From NCBI GenBank assembly GCA_002077045.2, contig KZ111197.1:1-64000 (forward strand): DNA of 64,000 bases, given 5' to 3'. Positions within the stretch are counted from its first letter, which is position 1, and each line of letters starts with the position of its first letter. Made by a program: the position numbers and the translations under genes. Positions 10,565 through 20,796 of this stretch are shown piece after piece. Source of the DNA: Rachicladosporium sp. CCFEE 5018. Taxonomy: Eukaryota > Ascomycota > Dothideomycetes > Cladosporiales > Cladosporiaceae. The notes beneath the pieces are model-generated. The model searched no databases. It saw nothing but the letters and a program-made list of their open reading frames with translations, and was not told the DNA's origin.

Positions 10565-11024
10565 TCAAATATCATTCAACAAATCATCCAAATCATCCTC
10601 ATCCCACCCCCCCTTCCGCCTATGCACCACAACCTTCTCCCTCTCCTCCTGCGCCTCACTCACAGCCTCCAGAATCTGCTTCAACTGCTCCTCGTCGACT
10701 TTCTGTCTTAGTTGGCCACTCCTCGCTAAAGTGATCAAGCGCGTTTCGACGTCTTCGGCACGAGAGGCTTTGACGAGGCGGATGCGGTTGATGCGGTCGG
10801 AGGCTGCGGGCGTGAGGATTTGCGCGAGGATGGAGGAGCGGACTTGTTGTTCTTGCTGTCTGCGAAGTAGCTTGCGTTAGCTACGTTGAATGCGGTAAGG
10901 CGCGATGGAAAGCAATGTACCGTTTCTCGTCTTCTTGGTCACCTTGCCCGCCAGACCCACCGCCTTGTTCTTGCAGTTGTTGCCGGCGCGCGGCGCGGAT
11001 GGCTTCGAGATCGGCGTCTGCCAT
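10565..11024 (-). CDS. PDCD5: PDCD5 / TFAR19-like DNA-binding protein
   Basis: Exons are 10921..11024 and 10859..10565 (minus strand). A 61-nt intron with a perfect GCTAAC branch site and CGCAG acceptor separates them; total 132 aa. The start MADADLEAIRAARRQQLQEQ, a Gly-rich spacer, and the body with QILTPAASDRINRIRLVKA are diagnostic of the archaeal/eukaryotic PDCD5 family of small helical proteins. The C-terminus is Lys/Glu-rich with an acidic end (WDEDDLDDLLNDI). In animals PDCD5 links to apoptosis and to the TRiC chaperonin; in fungi the role is little defined. Two CACGTG boxes lie 43 and 84 bp upstream of the start. Confidence 0.93.
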
Positions 11025-11065
11025 GATGTACTAGTTCAGGGTGCCATGAGAGATGCGATTGAATG

Positions 11066-11113
11066 TCACGTGTAGCTTTGACAAGACATGTTTTCTGCCC
11101 CACTATTCACGTG
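11066..11113. promoter_or_regulatory. Two TCACGTG (E-box / Cbf1-like) sites
   Basis: TCACGTG occurs at 11066-11072 and 11107-11113, 41 bp apart and just upstream of the PDCD5 start. This is the core bound by Cbf1-type bHLH factors, which in yeasts act on sulfur genes. MET16 is ~960 bp to the right, so an effect on PDCD5 is more likely by distance. Function is inferred. Confidence 0.3.
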
Positions 11114-12075
11114 TGATAATTCTATAGGGCTGAGGCACTCGTGATGCGGGGCAGGCACGAGGGGCAGCACCAAGAGGATCGCATGTGGTGAGACACACGT
11201 AGGTAGACCTCACCTGGCACGTAGCATACGACATGGTTCATAAGTTGGTTGCTGACACTATTGCAAACCATAGTGCTTTCCTGGGTCGCAACCAAACGGC
11301 TAAGCGCTTGGTGCAGTACAACACAGCTCGATCAGACCGATGAATGACGCCGAGACGCGCTCTCCCCCACGGCGCTGTATGAAGGCAATCGAAGCGGCAC
11401 TTCCGAGGCCAACAGATCAGCAATTTGCACATGTGGAGCCATTCGCATTGGTAGTCCACAGCGCTGCACCAACATCAAGCAAGGTTATGTCAGCGATGGC
11501 GTGGGAAACATGGTTGGAAAGCGATGTGTGTGGAAGCCATGGATGGCACCTTCTAGTACGTCAGAAGATTAGGAATGTCCAGATTACTCACGGTTGCACA
11601 GCCTCCGATCATCTGCACAGCATGCAAGGCGCACATCTGCACGCACCTCCGTGACGAGATCTCGACCATCACCAACCCGTCAGACCGACGCAGAGAATCA
11701 TTCCAGGGCGGATCCGCCACGCTCCCTCTCATTCGCCAATCTCAGCATGGACCGACCCGCCCGACTTCTTTGTCCGCTTTGGGCGAGCACGCAATCGACG
11801 AAAATTGACGTACCCCTCTAGATTCTTTGAAATCAAGTGGGACGCGGTAGGCACAGAATGGCGTGCGCGCTGGTTGAGCCGTGGCCGGCGGAGATGTCAC
11901 GCTGGATATAGGCAAGTAGTGCTGCTCTCTCCCGTTCTCAACACACACTTGGTTGGCTTCACTGTTTCCTTCGTGTGCATTTCTCACGTTCAGTCGCGGT
12001 GCCATACTGATTTCAGCGTCCTCGCCACCCGCCAAAACAAAGCCTTTGGCAGTCCCTCCCACCGCCTCTCACACA
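11114..12075. other. Intergenic upstream of MET16, with a short zinc-knuckle-like frame
   Basis: About 960 bp. A plus-strand frame starting at the ATG at 11575 reads ICTACKAHICTHLRDEI and runs to 11808. The C-x2-C-x3-H pattern, followed by an acidic DEI, resembles the first half of a Yippee-type zinc domain. The second Cys pair and the aromatic core are not found, and a GTACGT donor lies just upstream. It may be a relic or chance. The segment before MET16 (about 11950-12075) is pyrimidine-rich leader sequence. Confidence 0.25.
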
Positions 12076-12981
12076 ATGGCTTTCCGCCAACGCTCCAGCT
12101 CCTCCGACCGCGATGGCGCAGAGTCAGGCTACGCAAGTGGTTCCTCGACAGCCAGCCTACCAGACGTCTACTTCACCCGTCCTCATCTCAAATTTGTAAA
12201 CGCCCAGCTAAACCGCCTTGAGCCTCAAGAAGTCCTAAAGTGGTGCCTCACGTCCTTCCCACAACTCTACCAAACCTCCGCATTCGGGCTCACAGGCCTG
12301 GCAATCATGGACATGGTAGCCAACATCGACTTTCCCATCAACCCGGATATTGAATGCATATTCCTCGACACGCTGTACCACTTTCCGCAAACCATGGATC
12401 TCGTTGAGAAAGTCAAGCAACGCTACCCGCAGCTGAAGCTGCACATCTACAAGCCCGAAGGCTGCGAGACGACGGCAGATTTCGAGGCAAAATTCGGGGA
12501 GAAGCTGTGGGAAACAGATGATGAGCGCTACGACTTCCTCGCCAAAGTCGAGCCTGCCCAACGCGCATACCGCGAACTAGACGTCAAAGCCGTGCTGACC
12601 GGCCGACGGAAAACCCAAGGCGGCAAGCGAGGCGATATTGATATCGTTGAAGTCGACGACGCCGGGCTCATCAAACTCAACCCGCTCGCGAACTGGTCCT
12701 TCAAGCAAGTCCAGGCTTACATCAAAGAGCATGATGTGCCCACGAACGATCTGCTAGATCAGGGCTACAGGAGCGTAGGCGACTGGCACTCCACGCAGCC
12801 TGTGACGGACTCTGAGGACGAGCGGGCGGGACGGTGGAAGGGCAAGGGCAAGACGGAGTGTGGGATTCATAACAAGAGGAGTCGATATGCGATGTTTTTG
12901 CAGGAGCAGGAGGAGCAGAGGCAGAGGGAGTTGAGTGAGGCGATAAGTAAGGGGTTGAATATTAGTGCTGTTGCGTCGTAA
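12076..12981 (+). CDS. MET16: PAPS reductase (phosphoadenylyl-sulfate reductase, thioredoxin-dependent)
   Basis: Single exon, 301 aa; the first ATG of the frame is at 12076 (MAFRQRSSSSD). The enzyme reduces PAPS to sulfite in assimilatory sulfate reduction. The PAPS-reductase fold is visible as FGLTGLAIMDM (binding-loop region), DIECIFLDTLYHFPQT, and VLTGRRKTQGGKRG. The catalytic cysteine motif KTECGIH sits near residue 258. Length and C-terminus (GLNISAVAS-type tail) fit the fungal family. It is intact, unlike the neighbouring MET3 and MET1, and all three are on the same strand. The N-terminal Ser-rich stretch is probably a flexible leader. Confidence 0.95.
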   Translation: MAFRQRSSSSDRDGAESGYASGSSTASLPDVYFTRPHLKFVNAQLNRLEPQEVLKWCLTSFPQLYQTSAFGLTGLAIMDMVANIDFPINPDIECIFLDTLYHFPQTMDLVEKVKQRYPQLKLHIYKPEGCETTADFEAKFGEKLWETDDERYDFLAKVEPAQRAYRELDVKAVLTGRRKTQGGKRGDIDIVEVDDAGLIKLNPLANWSFKQVQAYIKEHDVPTNDLLDQGYRSVGDWHSTQPVTDSEDERAGRWKGKGKTECGIHNKRSRYAMFLQEQEEQRQRELSEAISKGLNISAVAS

Positions 12982-13756
12982 CAATGGTCGTGGAGGGTTG
13001 GACGGGGGAAAGGAGACGATGGAGTGAGAAGTGTGATTTGCTGTTTTAGCATAGGCGTTGGGGGCATGGTATGACTTCTATGAGCGGGACGTGGGTGGCG
13101 ACGAAAGCTGTGCGTTCCCGATTGGATCGCAGAAAAGGCTGCATCGCAGGCAAGGTATGTTGCAGACATATCGTAGAGTAGCAGAAAGACCAAAAACATT
13201 CTAAATCACTACTCATGGCTTCACACGTACCTGGGTTGCATCATTCGTAACCTCGAATCTGCTTGCGTGAGCCCGGTAGCAGCCAAGCACTTGGGCGAAG
13301 CACGCCAGCGACCTCAAACATGTGTAACAAGTTCGAATCTACGCCTTGTGGAGGCACGATCGAAGGACTCTTCATGAGCAGCTTGATTGATCGTTCTCAC
13401 GGTAGACATCTAATTCGATTCAAGGTACGATGAATCTAGTCAAGACGAGAATGAATATTGTCGTCGTCTTCTAGCGACTCCAGCACGAGTCTCCGTCATC
13501 GGCAAGAAGTCTCAGCCATACTGCTGCAGGTACGTCAAACTTAATCAATTTTTCTCGCGACGACGCGGCAGCTGTAGGAGCTGCCGTTGCAGGACTTGTG
13601 GAGACATATGATTGTTGGGTACCCGTAGATCTTATTTGTGTCAGGTAGACTTGTGATTACATAGGACCTTGTTTGTACGAAGGTGTTCTGTTCTTCGAGA
13701 TCTTCTTACTACTCTCACATTGCATTGTCCACATTTGAACGTTGACCGCAGTGAAT
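12982..13756. other. Intergenic between MET16 and MET3
   Basis: This 775-bp region includes the MET16 3' flank and MET3 promoter. I see no gene and no TCACGTG box here. Short minus-strand frames overlapping the MET16 end are not protein-like. Confidence 0.55.
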
Positions 13757-15577
13757 ATGGCGAACCCACCTCATGGTATTTAGTAGCCTCAATGTCCAGA
13801 GCAAAGCCGTACTGACCATGTCACTCAGGCGGAGAGCTCAGGGACCTCATTGCTCGCGATGCCCCACGACGAAAGGAACTCGCCGCCGAAGCAGAGACTC
13901 TCCCAGCAGTGGTGCTCAACGACAGACAGCTATGCGATCTCGAGCTGATCCTCAGCGGTGGCTTCTCACCTCTCGAGGGCTTCATGAACGAGAAGGACTA
14001 CAATGGGTGAGCTGGTTTGCGCCTTCGGTTAGACTAGCGCTGACGAGGTGCAGTGTCGTTGCAGAGAACAGACTGGCAGATGGGAATCTCTTCTCCATGC
14101 CCATCAACCTCGACCTGAGCAAAGATGAGGTCAAGAACCTAGGCCTCAAGGCCGGCACCCGTGTCACACTCCGCGACTCCCGCGACGACCGCAATCTGGG
14201 CATCCTCACAGTCGACGATGTCTACACCCCAGACAAGCAAAGAGAAGCCAAAGAAGTCTTCGGCGGCGACCCAGAACACCCAGCGATCAAGTATCTGATG
14301 GAGACTGCTGGAGAGGTTTACGTGGGTGGCAAGATCGAAGCCATCGACCGTCTCATGCACTACGACTACGTGGCCCTTCGCTACACCCCCGCGGAGCTGC
14401 GTCTGCACTTCGACAAACTCGGCTGGTCGCGTGTTGTGGCTTTCCAAACTCGCAACCCCATGCACCGCGCCCATCGCGAGCTTACAGTCCGCGCCGCCCG
14501 GCAACGCCAGGCAAACGTCCTCATTCATCCTGTGGTCGGCATGACGAAACCGGGCGACATCGACCACTTCACTCGCGTGCGCGTCTACCAGGCCCTCCTC
14601 CCTCGCTACCCGAACGGCATGGCAGTACTGGGTCTCCTACCCTTGGCGATGCGCATGGGCGGCCCCCGCGAAGCAATCTGGCACGCCATCATCCGCAAGA
14701 ACCACGGCGCCACGCACTTCATCGTCGGCCGTGACCACGCGGGTCCAGGAAGTAACAGCAAGGGTCAGGACTTCTACGGTCCTTACGATGCCCAGTACGC
14801 AGTGGAGAAGTACCGCGATGAGCTTGGAATCGAAGTCGTGCCCTTCCAGATGATGACCTACCTGCCCGACTCCGATGAGTACAAGCCCGTGGATGAGGTG
14901 CCAAAGGACGTCCGCACGCTGAACATCTCCGGCACCGAGCTCCGTCGCCGTCTACGAACAGGCGGAGATATTCCTGAGTGGTTCTCTTACGGCGAAGTCG
15001 TCAAGGTGCTCCGCGAATCGCACCCAGCGCGAAACAAGCAAGGCTTCACCATTTTCCTGATAGGCTACACAAACTCCGGCAAAGACGCCATCGCGCGCGC
15101 CCTAAACGTAACCCTAAACCAGCAAGGCGGCCGCTCCGTCTCGCTCCTCCTAGGCGAAACAGTCCGCAGCGAACTCTCCTCCGAGCTCGGTTTCAGCCAA
15201 GAAGATCGCAACAAAAACATCGCGCGCATCGGTTTCGTCGCCTCGGAACTAACCAAAGCCGGCGCCGCCGTTATCGCCGCCCCAATCGCGCCGTTCGAGA
15301 AAGCTCGTCTGCAAGCTAAAGAAATCGTCGAGAAGCACGGATCTTTCTACCTCATTCATGTGGCTACGCCGCTGGAGTACTGCGAGAAGACTGATCGCAG
15401 AGGGGTGTACAAGGCTGCGAGAGAGGGCAGGGGTTCACGGGGATTGACGATCCGTATGAGGTTCCGGGGGATAAGGAGGTTAAGCTTAGGGTGGATTTGA
15501 GCAAGGATAGTGTGAGGACGGCGGTGCATCAGATTGTGCTGTTGTTGGAGGCGGAGGGGTTGTTGGATCAGTTGTAG
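13757..15577 (+). CDS. MET3: ATP sulfurylase with APS-kinase-like allosteric domain, frameshifted near the C-terminus
   Basis: Activates sulfate to APS, the first step of assimilation. Exons are 13757..13775, 13829..14006 and 14054 onward, with a 47-nt second intron. The start (Met-Ala-Asn-Pro-Pro-His) and flanking residues match fungal MET3. The catalytic domain is complete, with QTRNPMHRAH near residue 195 and HFIVGRDHAGPG. From ~residue 400 the APS-kinase-like regulatory domain begins (GYTNSGKDAIARAL). At 15429-15430, after VYKAAREG, the frame breaks. Two bases stand where the family has about nine (a Lys-x-Lys tripeptide), so ~7 nt are missing. Reading resumes in another frame from 15431 (GFTGIDDPYE) to the TAG at 15577. 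Unrepaired, the protein stops at 15500 with an unrelated 24-residue tail. Catalysis could survive; PAPS feedback control probably would not. Confidence 0.9.
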
Positions 15578-15744
15578 AGGGTTGGGGGTGAGGGGGGTGA
15601 GCTGAGAGGTAGTAGGTATCTGATCTGAGGATATACAGAGATTACTGATAGATGCAAAAGTCATTTTACAAAGCCGTGGTCGACATCGACGCTACAGCTC
15701 TCGTGTTGATCGTCGATCTTGAAACCACGCTTTCGCGATTTTAA

Positions 15745-16468
15745 TACTACGGCCTGGCAGGCGTCGGCGTCTGTTCGGCGCTCTTCGATGGTCTACTGAA
15801 GTATCCCGCGCAAATGGGTACGTCAAGGCGACAAAAGAGACTGCCTCGTTCTCTTGCAAGGGACCTGATGTACTTCTTTAGGTGACGACACCTCAATGCA
15901 AGTCGCCACAGCCCTCGTAGTACACCGCGCCATGACCTATGATCGTGGCTCTAGTTACGCGCGCACCTTCGTAGCCGCACTCGCATCTCTGCTCGCGCTC
16001 GAGACAGCCTACCACGTCATCAACGACGAGCAGACCGTTCATGATCTGACGTTCGTCGTACAAATCGCAGTGGTCGCATTCAAGACCAGATCGCTGATCA
16101 AGAGTCGTGTCACTGCGGCCCGGGACAAGCTTATGCTTCAGCGGCTGACAGTACTCGGAGCCGGTAAGCTGATCAATCTTCCCTGATGCATCGTAATGCT
16201 GACGCCTGTAGCTTGCTTCGGGGTAGGATACCTGCCATGGCAGCTTGACTTCATCTACTGCGGTGCTCTCAACAATACGAAGCGACAATGGGGGTTGCCC
16301 TGGGCCTTCCTACTCGAGTTCCATGGCTGGTGGCATATATTCACCGCAGTCGGCGCCTTTGTCTTCATTTCGATGATCGACAGCTTGACACAGGAGCATG
16401 CGGACTTATCTGGCGCAGCATTTGCCTGGCTGAGTGCACCCCTGCAGCAGCCCGCTAAGCAACAGTGA
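15745..16468 (+). pseudogene. Truncated alkaline ceramidase (C-terminal part only)
   Basis: Exonic pieces 15745..15817, 15882..16163 and 16212..16468 join in phase across two normal introns (GTACGT...TTTAG and GTAAGC...TGTAG). They encode ~200 aa resembling the second half of alkaline ceramidases (ceramide hydrolysis, ER/Golgi membrane). Evidence is the LLKYP segment, several transmembrane helices, and the signature LLEFHGWWHIFTAVGAFVF carrying two zinc-ligand histidines. The N-terminal half is absent. The frame is closed by TAA at 15742-15744 with no acceptor or ATG before it. At the position of the first zinc-ligand histidine (family: Phe-His before the LKY segment) the codon gives Asp. Retained splice sites suggest fairly recent truncation. 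An upstream exon in atypical context is not excluded. Confidence 0.6.
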
Positions 16469-16586
16469 CTGGTCTCGGTAGATCCAACGGATGTCTCACA
16501 CGCGTGATGACTTCGAAGCCTCCTGATGAACTCAGTGGGCGGGGATACTCGTACGCTGCAGTGTTCGTTTGGGGATAGTACATGAT

Positions 16587-17473
16587 TTACGTTGAAAGCA
16601 AGACCGATAGACTGCTCGCTAAAAAGCCCGCGACTTTCCATGTCGCTCTCCGGTGCAAGCTACAACCACCGCTCGATGCTGATCCCGATGCTGTCGATGC
16701 TGGAATCCTACCCGTGGTCTGGGTTGGCGTCGATTGCAAAATACTCGAAACTGGCGATGCGCTGTTGCTGATCCTTGTTGACAGTGCGGACGCCGTACTG
16801 GACGCACTGGATGCCGTTGTCGAACCTTCGATAATAGTTCGACACTGGATATACGAAAACAGCCTGGTCTCGATCGGAGTTGCGAAGAGGCATGAGACAC
16901 TTCCTCCGATCTGGCATCGAGACGCAAGCTCCAGGATTGTACTCTGGCAATAGCATGCGCTTAGGCTCTCTTTGCTGGATGACTTGCACTCATCCGTCGA
17001 TCGACCGAAAGCGCTGCAGTAGCTCTCTGCACTGAGGCAGTTCTTCTCATCCCCAGTAATCGATAGACCAGACACTGCAGGCGTCGTTGGAGTGTACGTG
17101 AGCGTACCGTCGCAGGCAGAATGCCAGAGGGAGAACAATCCAGTGGTACCGGTGAACTCAGCATCGAAGTCGTAGCCCATGTAGCAGAGGCGGAATTCCT
17201 CCTGGCACCTACGCGGCATCTGAGTGGAATGTCTCGTGTTTGTGGGCTGGATCCACCTTACCCTGCGATCGCATTCAGGACCGTTTGCGGGCAGTAGCAC
17301 GACGCCGCCGCGGAGCCTCGTAGAGAGTCACACGCTGTGAGTATGCTGTTGTAGGAGTTACAGCTGGGTGCTGTTGTGAGCGGTCCGACACACGTCACGT
17401 TATCAAGGTTGTTTTGAGCATCGAGCGTGGTGAAGATGATGGCCAGAGCTCCAAGAGTCCTGAGTGGAAGCAT
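16587..17473 (-). CDS. GPI-anchored secreted protein with two cysteine-rich modules
   Basis: Exons are 17262..17473 and 16587..17208 (minus strand), joined in phase 2 (GTAAGG...CGTAG), giving 277 aa. It begins with a signal peptide (MLPLRTLGALAIIFTTLDAQ). Two similar cysteine modules follow (~20-75 and ~105-155), each with spaced cysteines leading to a Cys-Tyr-Cys (SCYCPQTVL and ACYCQSTIL) and then a further C-x(6-7)-C pair. A Ser/Thr-rich stalk and a hydrophobic C-terminus (VAGFLASSLSVLLST) predict a GPI anchor, so the protein is probably in the cell wall or on the surface. The family is not recognised by name. The module repeat points to an internal duplication. Confidence 0.75.
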
Positions 17474-18142
17474 TATGCTTGCCAACAGGATGCGTTTGAA
17501 GTACCAGAGAAAGAAGAAGTGTAGCAATAGAGGGAACGGTAACCCGGCGAACCCATCACCCTCGTGCAAAAACGCCAAGGAAAGGTGCTCTGAGGCGCAC
17601 AGGTCTCACGCCACGCCCAGGATCAGGCAAGCATGGCGTGAGCGCCTTCAGCTCCCACAGCTGTATGCACCTCCGCAGCATGAGGCCAGATGCTTCCCCG
17701 GACCGAACTCATGTCGCCTCTTCGCAATGCTCATTGGCGTTGTAGTGTGGCCTGACGACGCCACGATGGGTTGTATGCACGGCTCACATCACCAGATACG
17801 CCAATGCTGCAGTGCTCCAGTTTGTAGCATCCATGCCCAATTGAAAAACCGACCGTTCCCTCCCTCACACTTAGAATGCGCCCCCCGCCAGTTAATGACC
17901 AAGCTAGACGACTAAGACTGCCGTCCGGGTCCTTCCCATATTGTCGTACTTGTCGACAGCATCATCTTGTAAGCCATATTTGGATCAATTGAAGGAAATC
18001 CTCAGAGCAGAGCATTCCGCCCTTGTGTGCAGATTCTTTGCCAACTTCTGCCCGAGCGCGAAATCCAACGGTGCAAAACCCTAGCCAGATCGGACGACTT
18101 TGAAGTCGAAGTACCCGCACACATTCGTGACAATCCACCTAG
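17474..18142. other. Intergenic between divergent genes
   Basis: This 670-bp region is shared by the GPI-protein gene and the DUF3433 gene. No gene is seen. A CCTAG immediately before the next ATG could also be an intron acceptor. Confidence 0.5.
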
Positions 18143-20083
18143 ATGCAGGCACTTGGGCCACGCGCGCCCTCCTCTCGCCTGCAGGCTACGCCTGGTGACC
18201 AGTCCGAGAATCTGCAGGCAGCGATAGACACACAGCCAGCGCGTCCAGTTGTGTTCCAACCCAGTCGACCCTCAACACCGGTCGGACCAGAAATACCACT
18301 CATATCCTCTGAGCAGCGCAGAGATCAGGACCATGTTACGAAGATCTTGCATATCGATCAGCCACGAATGTGGCGAGCGAAGCCACTGCACTGGTTATCG
18401 TTCCTGTCGATGGCTGTGGTCGAGATCGGCATAATCACCGCTCTTGTCACTCTCCTCGTGCTCTCCAATCGTTGGCAGGGATTCGTAGCTATCGGCAAAG
18501 AGTTCGACGTCTCACTTAGCGTCAATTCAATGCACCTCCAGCGCACCTTCGGCAAGTCATTTCTCTGGACTTCTCTCCCAGCATTTCTGATGACTCTGCT
18601 CTCACTCGGCTTCGCCGCAATCGTGGGCTCCTACTCAGAGGAGCTGCCGTACCGGAATCTCCACGACGGCGGCTCCATTGACCGAACGGTCTGCCTTGAC
18701 TATCGACGCTACCCGGCGCTTTACAAGTATTGGCCAGCTTGGAAAAATAGAAATTTGACGCTCGGGTTTGGCGCCTTCTTGGCCTTCTTGACGACGATTG
18801 TACTCGTTCCGCTTGCAGCGCACTTGTTTCAGCCAGTATACCCGCCCTTTGCAATGCGCAAGGACTTTCCTGTTGTGTCGGTATACAACGCGTCCAGCCT
18901 GCTGGCTATTGTCGACTACGCCCCTATCATCGGTATAGTCGCTGCGGTACGTGTGTACGGTGGCAACTGGCCAAAGTGGACGGATGGCGCTTATGCGGTC
19001 GCGGAGCATAATCGTCCTCAAGGACTTTCGTCAAGCCTGAACCTCACCGAGTTGCAGATATCTGCCTCGGGATACTCCGCAACACTCGACTGTCGAAGCC
19101 TAGTCGAGTACAGTCTGGCGCGAAATCCTCCAGATGGCGACACAGCGACTCTTGCACTCGATGCACTTGACATGGGCTGCAATGTTTCGCTCACTGCTGG
19201 AGTTGGACCTGGTAATGAGATCTACCTTGCATCCGTCTCCAACACGAACTGTCCAGAAGGAAGCGGGATCAGTCGCATAGCCTTCCTCGCAGGTCGCTAC
19301 TCATCATCGTCGACCTACCTGCTGGAAGATATGAACGTCATCGCATGCATGCCATCTTACTCTCAGACTACCGGCAACATAGTCTCTTCTCCCGGCTTTG
19401 ATTCTATAAGGTTCGAGCCTACAGCATCAATCTCCGAGATGCGTCCAGGCGGTTGGGCGCTGTTTGAGAAGCAGTTGGTGACCTTGAGCAATATCGGGAA
19501 CAACAACTCGCCCGACTTCACGTCCCAGTTCGGTCAACTTATCCTGGATGTCGCCAGGTCCAAGAACGCCTCCCTTGTACTGGATACTGGTATGTTGTTG
19601 GAGACAATTCCAAGTGTGTTCCAGTCGGTGTACGCCGTCTTGGCGCGGACAAGAATGTTTACGAAGCTGCCCGAAGACCAGCCCAGGACCGATGCCGGAC
19701 TTATCATCTACTCCGAGTCGAGGCTGGCAACAGTATCCTGGTCAAGTGACATCACGATCGCGATCATCGCCGCGCTCACAGTGTTCACCATCTGGCTCGC
19801 CGTCCTCGTACCCAGGAAACAACCGATGCTAGCAGAAGAGCCGCGCGGCATCCTCAGTGGCGCCGCGCTGCTGGCTAATAGTAACTTACAGCAGTACATC
19901 CGCGAACCAGAATGGCGTGAGCAGTACGGTGAGAGACTCCATAAGTGGCTGAAGCGCAAGTTCGACCTTGGAAAGGAGCGGTGTACGATGGACGAGCATG
20001 GGATCATCAAGGTATCGGGACTGAAGGACCGGCCACCGGAGCGTGAGAAGAAGCCGAGTGCGTCGTCTAGTTCCGCCGCCTGA
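18143..20083 (+). CDS. DUF3433-type fungal membrane protein
   Basis: A single frame of 646 aa. After a ~85-residue disordered N-terminus come two or three hydrophobic helices (WLSFLSMAVVEIGIITALVT; FLWTSLPAFLMTLLSLGFAA; FLAFLTTIVLVPLAAHLFQP). A long luminal/extracellular region with N-glycosylation sites and cysteines follows, then a final helix (IAIIAALTVFTIWLAVLVP) before a basic cytoplasmic tail containing REPEWREQYG. This arrangement is that of DUF3433 proteins, whose function is unknown. Many relatives are longer with two such units, so this may be a one-unit member. An in-frame TAG directly precedes the ATG, so the start is fixed unless an upstream exon is spliced on. Confidence 0.75.
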   Translation: MQALGPRAPSSRLQATPGDQSENLQAAIDTQPARPVVFQPSRPSTPVGPEIPLISSEQRRDQDHVTKILHIDQPRMWRAKPLHWLSFLSMAVVEIGIITALVTLLVLSNRWQGFVAIGKEFDVSLSVNSMHLQRTFGKSFLWTSLPAFLMTLLSLGFAAIVGSYSEELPYRNLHDGGSIDRTVCLDYRRYPALYKYWPAWKNRNLTLGFGAFLAFLTTIVLVPLAAHLFQPVYPPFAMRKDFPVVSVYNASSLLAIVDYAPIIGIVAAVRVYGGNWPKWTDGAYAVAEHNRPQGLSSSLNLTELQISASGYSATLDCRSLVEYSLARNPPDGDTATLALDALDMGCNVSLTAGVGPGNEIYLASVSNTNCPEGSGISRIAFLAGRYSSSSTYLLEDMNVIACMPSYSQTTGNIVSSPGFDSIRFEPTASISEMRPGGWALFEKQLVTLSNIGNNNSPDFTSQFGQLILDVARSKNASLVLDTGMLLETIPSVFQSVYAVLARTRMFTKLPEDQPRTDAGLIIYSESRLATVSWSSDITIAIIAALTVFTIWLAVLVPRKQPMLAEEPRGILSGAALLANSNLQQYIREPEWREQYGERLHKWLKRKFDLGKERCTMDEHGIIKVSGLKDRPPEREKKPSASSSSAA

Positions 20084-20796
20084 GATTCGAATTTGGTTCT
20101 CGATGGCAGGTCTCACAGCATTTTTTCGGAGTTCCAAACGGGTGTTAGGTCCTGTTGGCTTGAGCAGTATTCCACTGTCACTGTCTAAGATGTTTTCAGC
20201 GATCCGTGGGTGCAGCAAATCTAGCCGGTCGTGCATGAAGAATAGCAAGACTCCATCGCAGTCATTGGGACAACGACGCAAGATGGCGGCGTCGTGTACC
20301 AAGCTTATCCCGACCGAGCTGGCAGCTGAGTGTATACTTGTACAATGCGTTGAAGGAAGATGTGACCCAAGCGAACAGGCTTGGCGATGGCTTCACTTTG
20401 TATAGCCGCAGCAGAGAGGGCGTTCTACTCTCGATTATTGAGCATGCCGCAGTGCGCAGATGGCTGTGCGAGAAATGCGAAGACCAGAGAAGACGTAGTG
20501 TGTAGCGGTGGACTGTCGAATGGCCACAACAGGAAACACCTGAATGACATCGTCGCTTGTTTCGGTTGCACCGAGTGCTGATCTCCGAACACATTAAGAT
20601 GACATTACTTAGCTATCAACACAGAACCCAATTTCGACCGTATGGTATCGTCTCTCCCAGTATCCAACCATGACTGCGTGTGTATAACATCCTCGTCCGG
20701 TTACAATACGAGATTCGTACATTTTGCTCTTCCCCAGTCAGTCTTCATTTCCAAAGCCGCGCTTAGTCGTACCTACCCAGATGTAAGCACAGGAAC
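20084..20796. other. Intergenic between convergent genes
   Basis: This 710-bp region between the DUF3433 and SUR7 genes contains short open frames on both strands with low-complexity, Cys-scattered translations. None resembles a protein family. Confidence 0.5.

Noticed and set aside
11066..11113. TCACGTG boxes as MET16 control sites
   Set aside because: They lie ~960 bp from MET16 but 43-84 bp from the PDCD5 start, so assignment to sulfur control is not supported.
13250..13350. GTTCGAATC resembling a tRNA B box
   Set aside because: Flanking bases do not form a T-arm stem or acceptor stem, and no matching A box is found.
15395..15431. A short intron to explain the MET3 frame change
   Set aside because: The only GT...AG pair nearby would give a ~26-nt intron and remove the conserved VYKAAREG.
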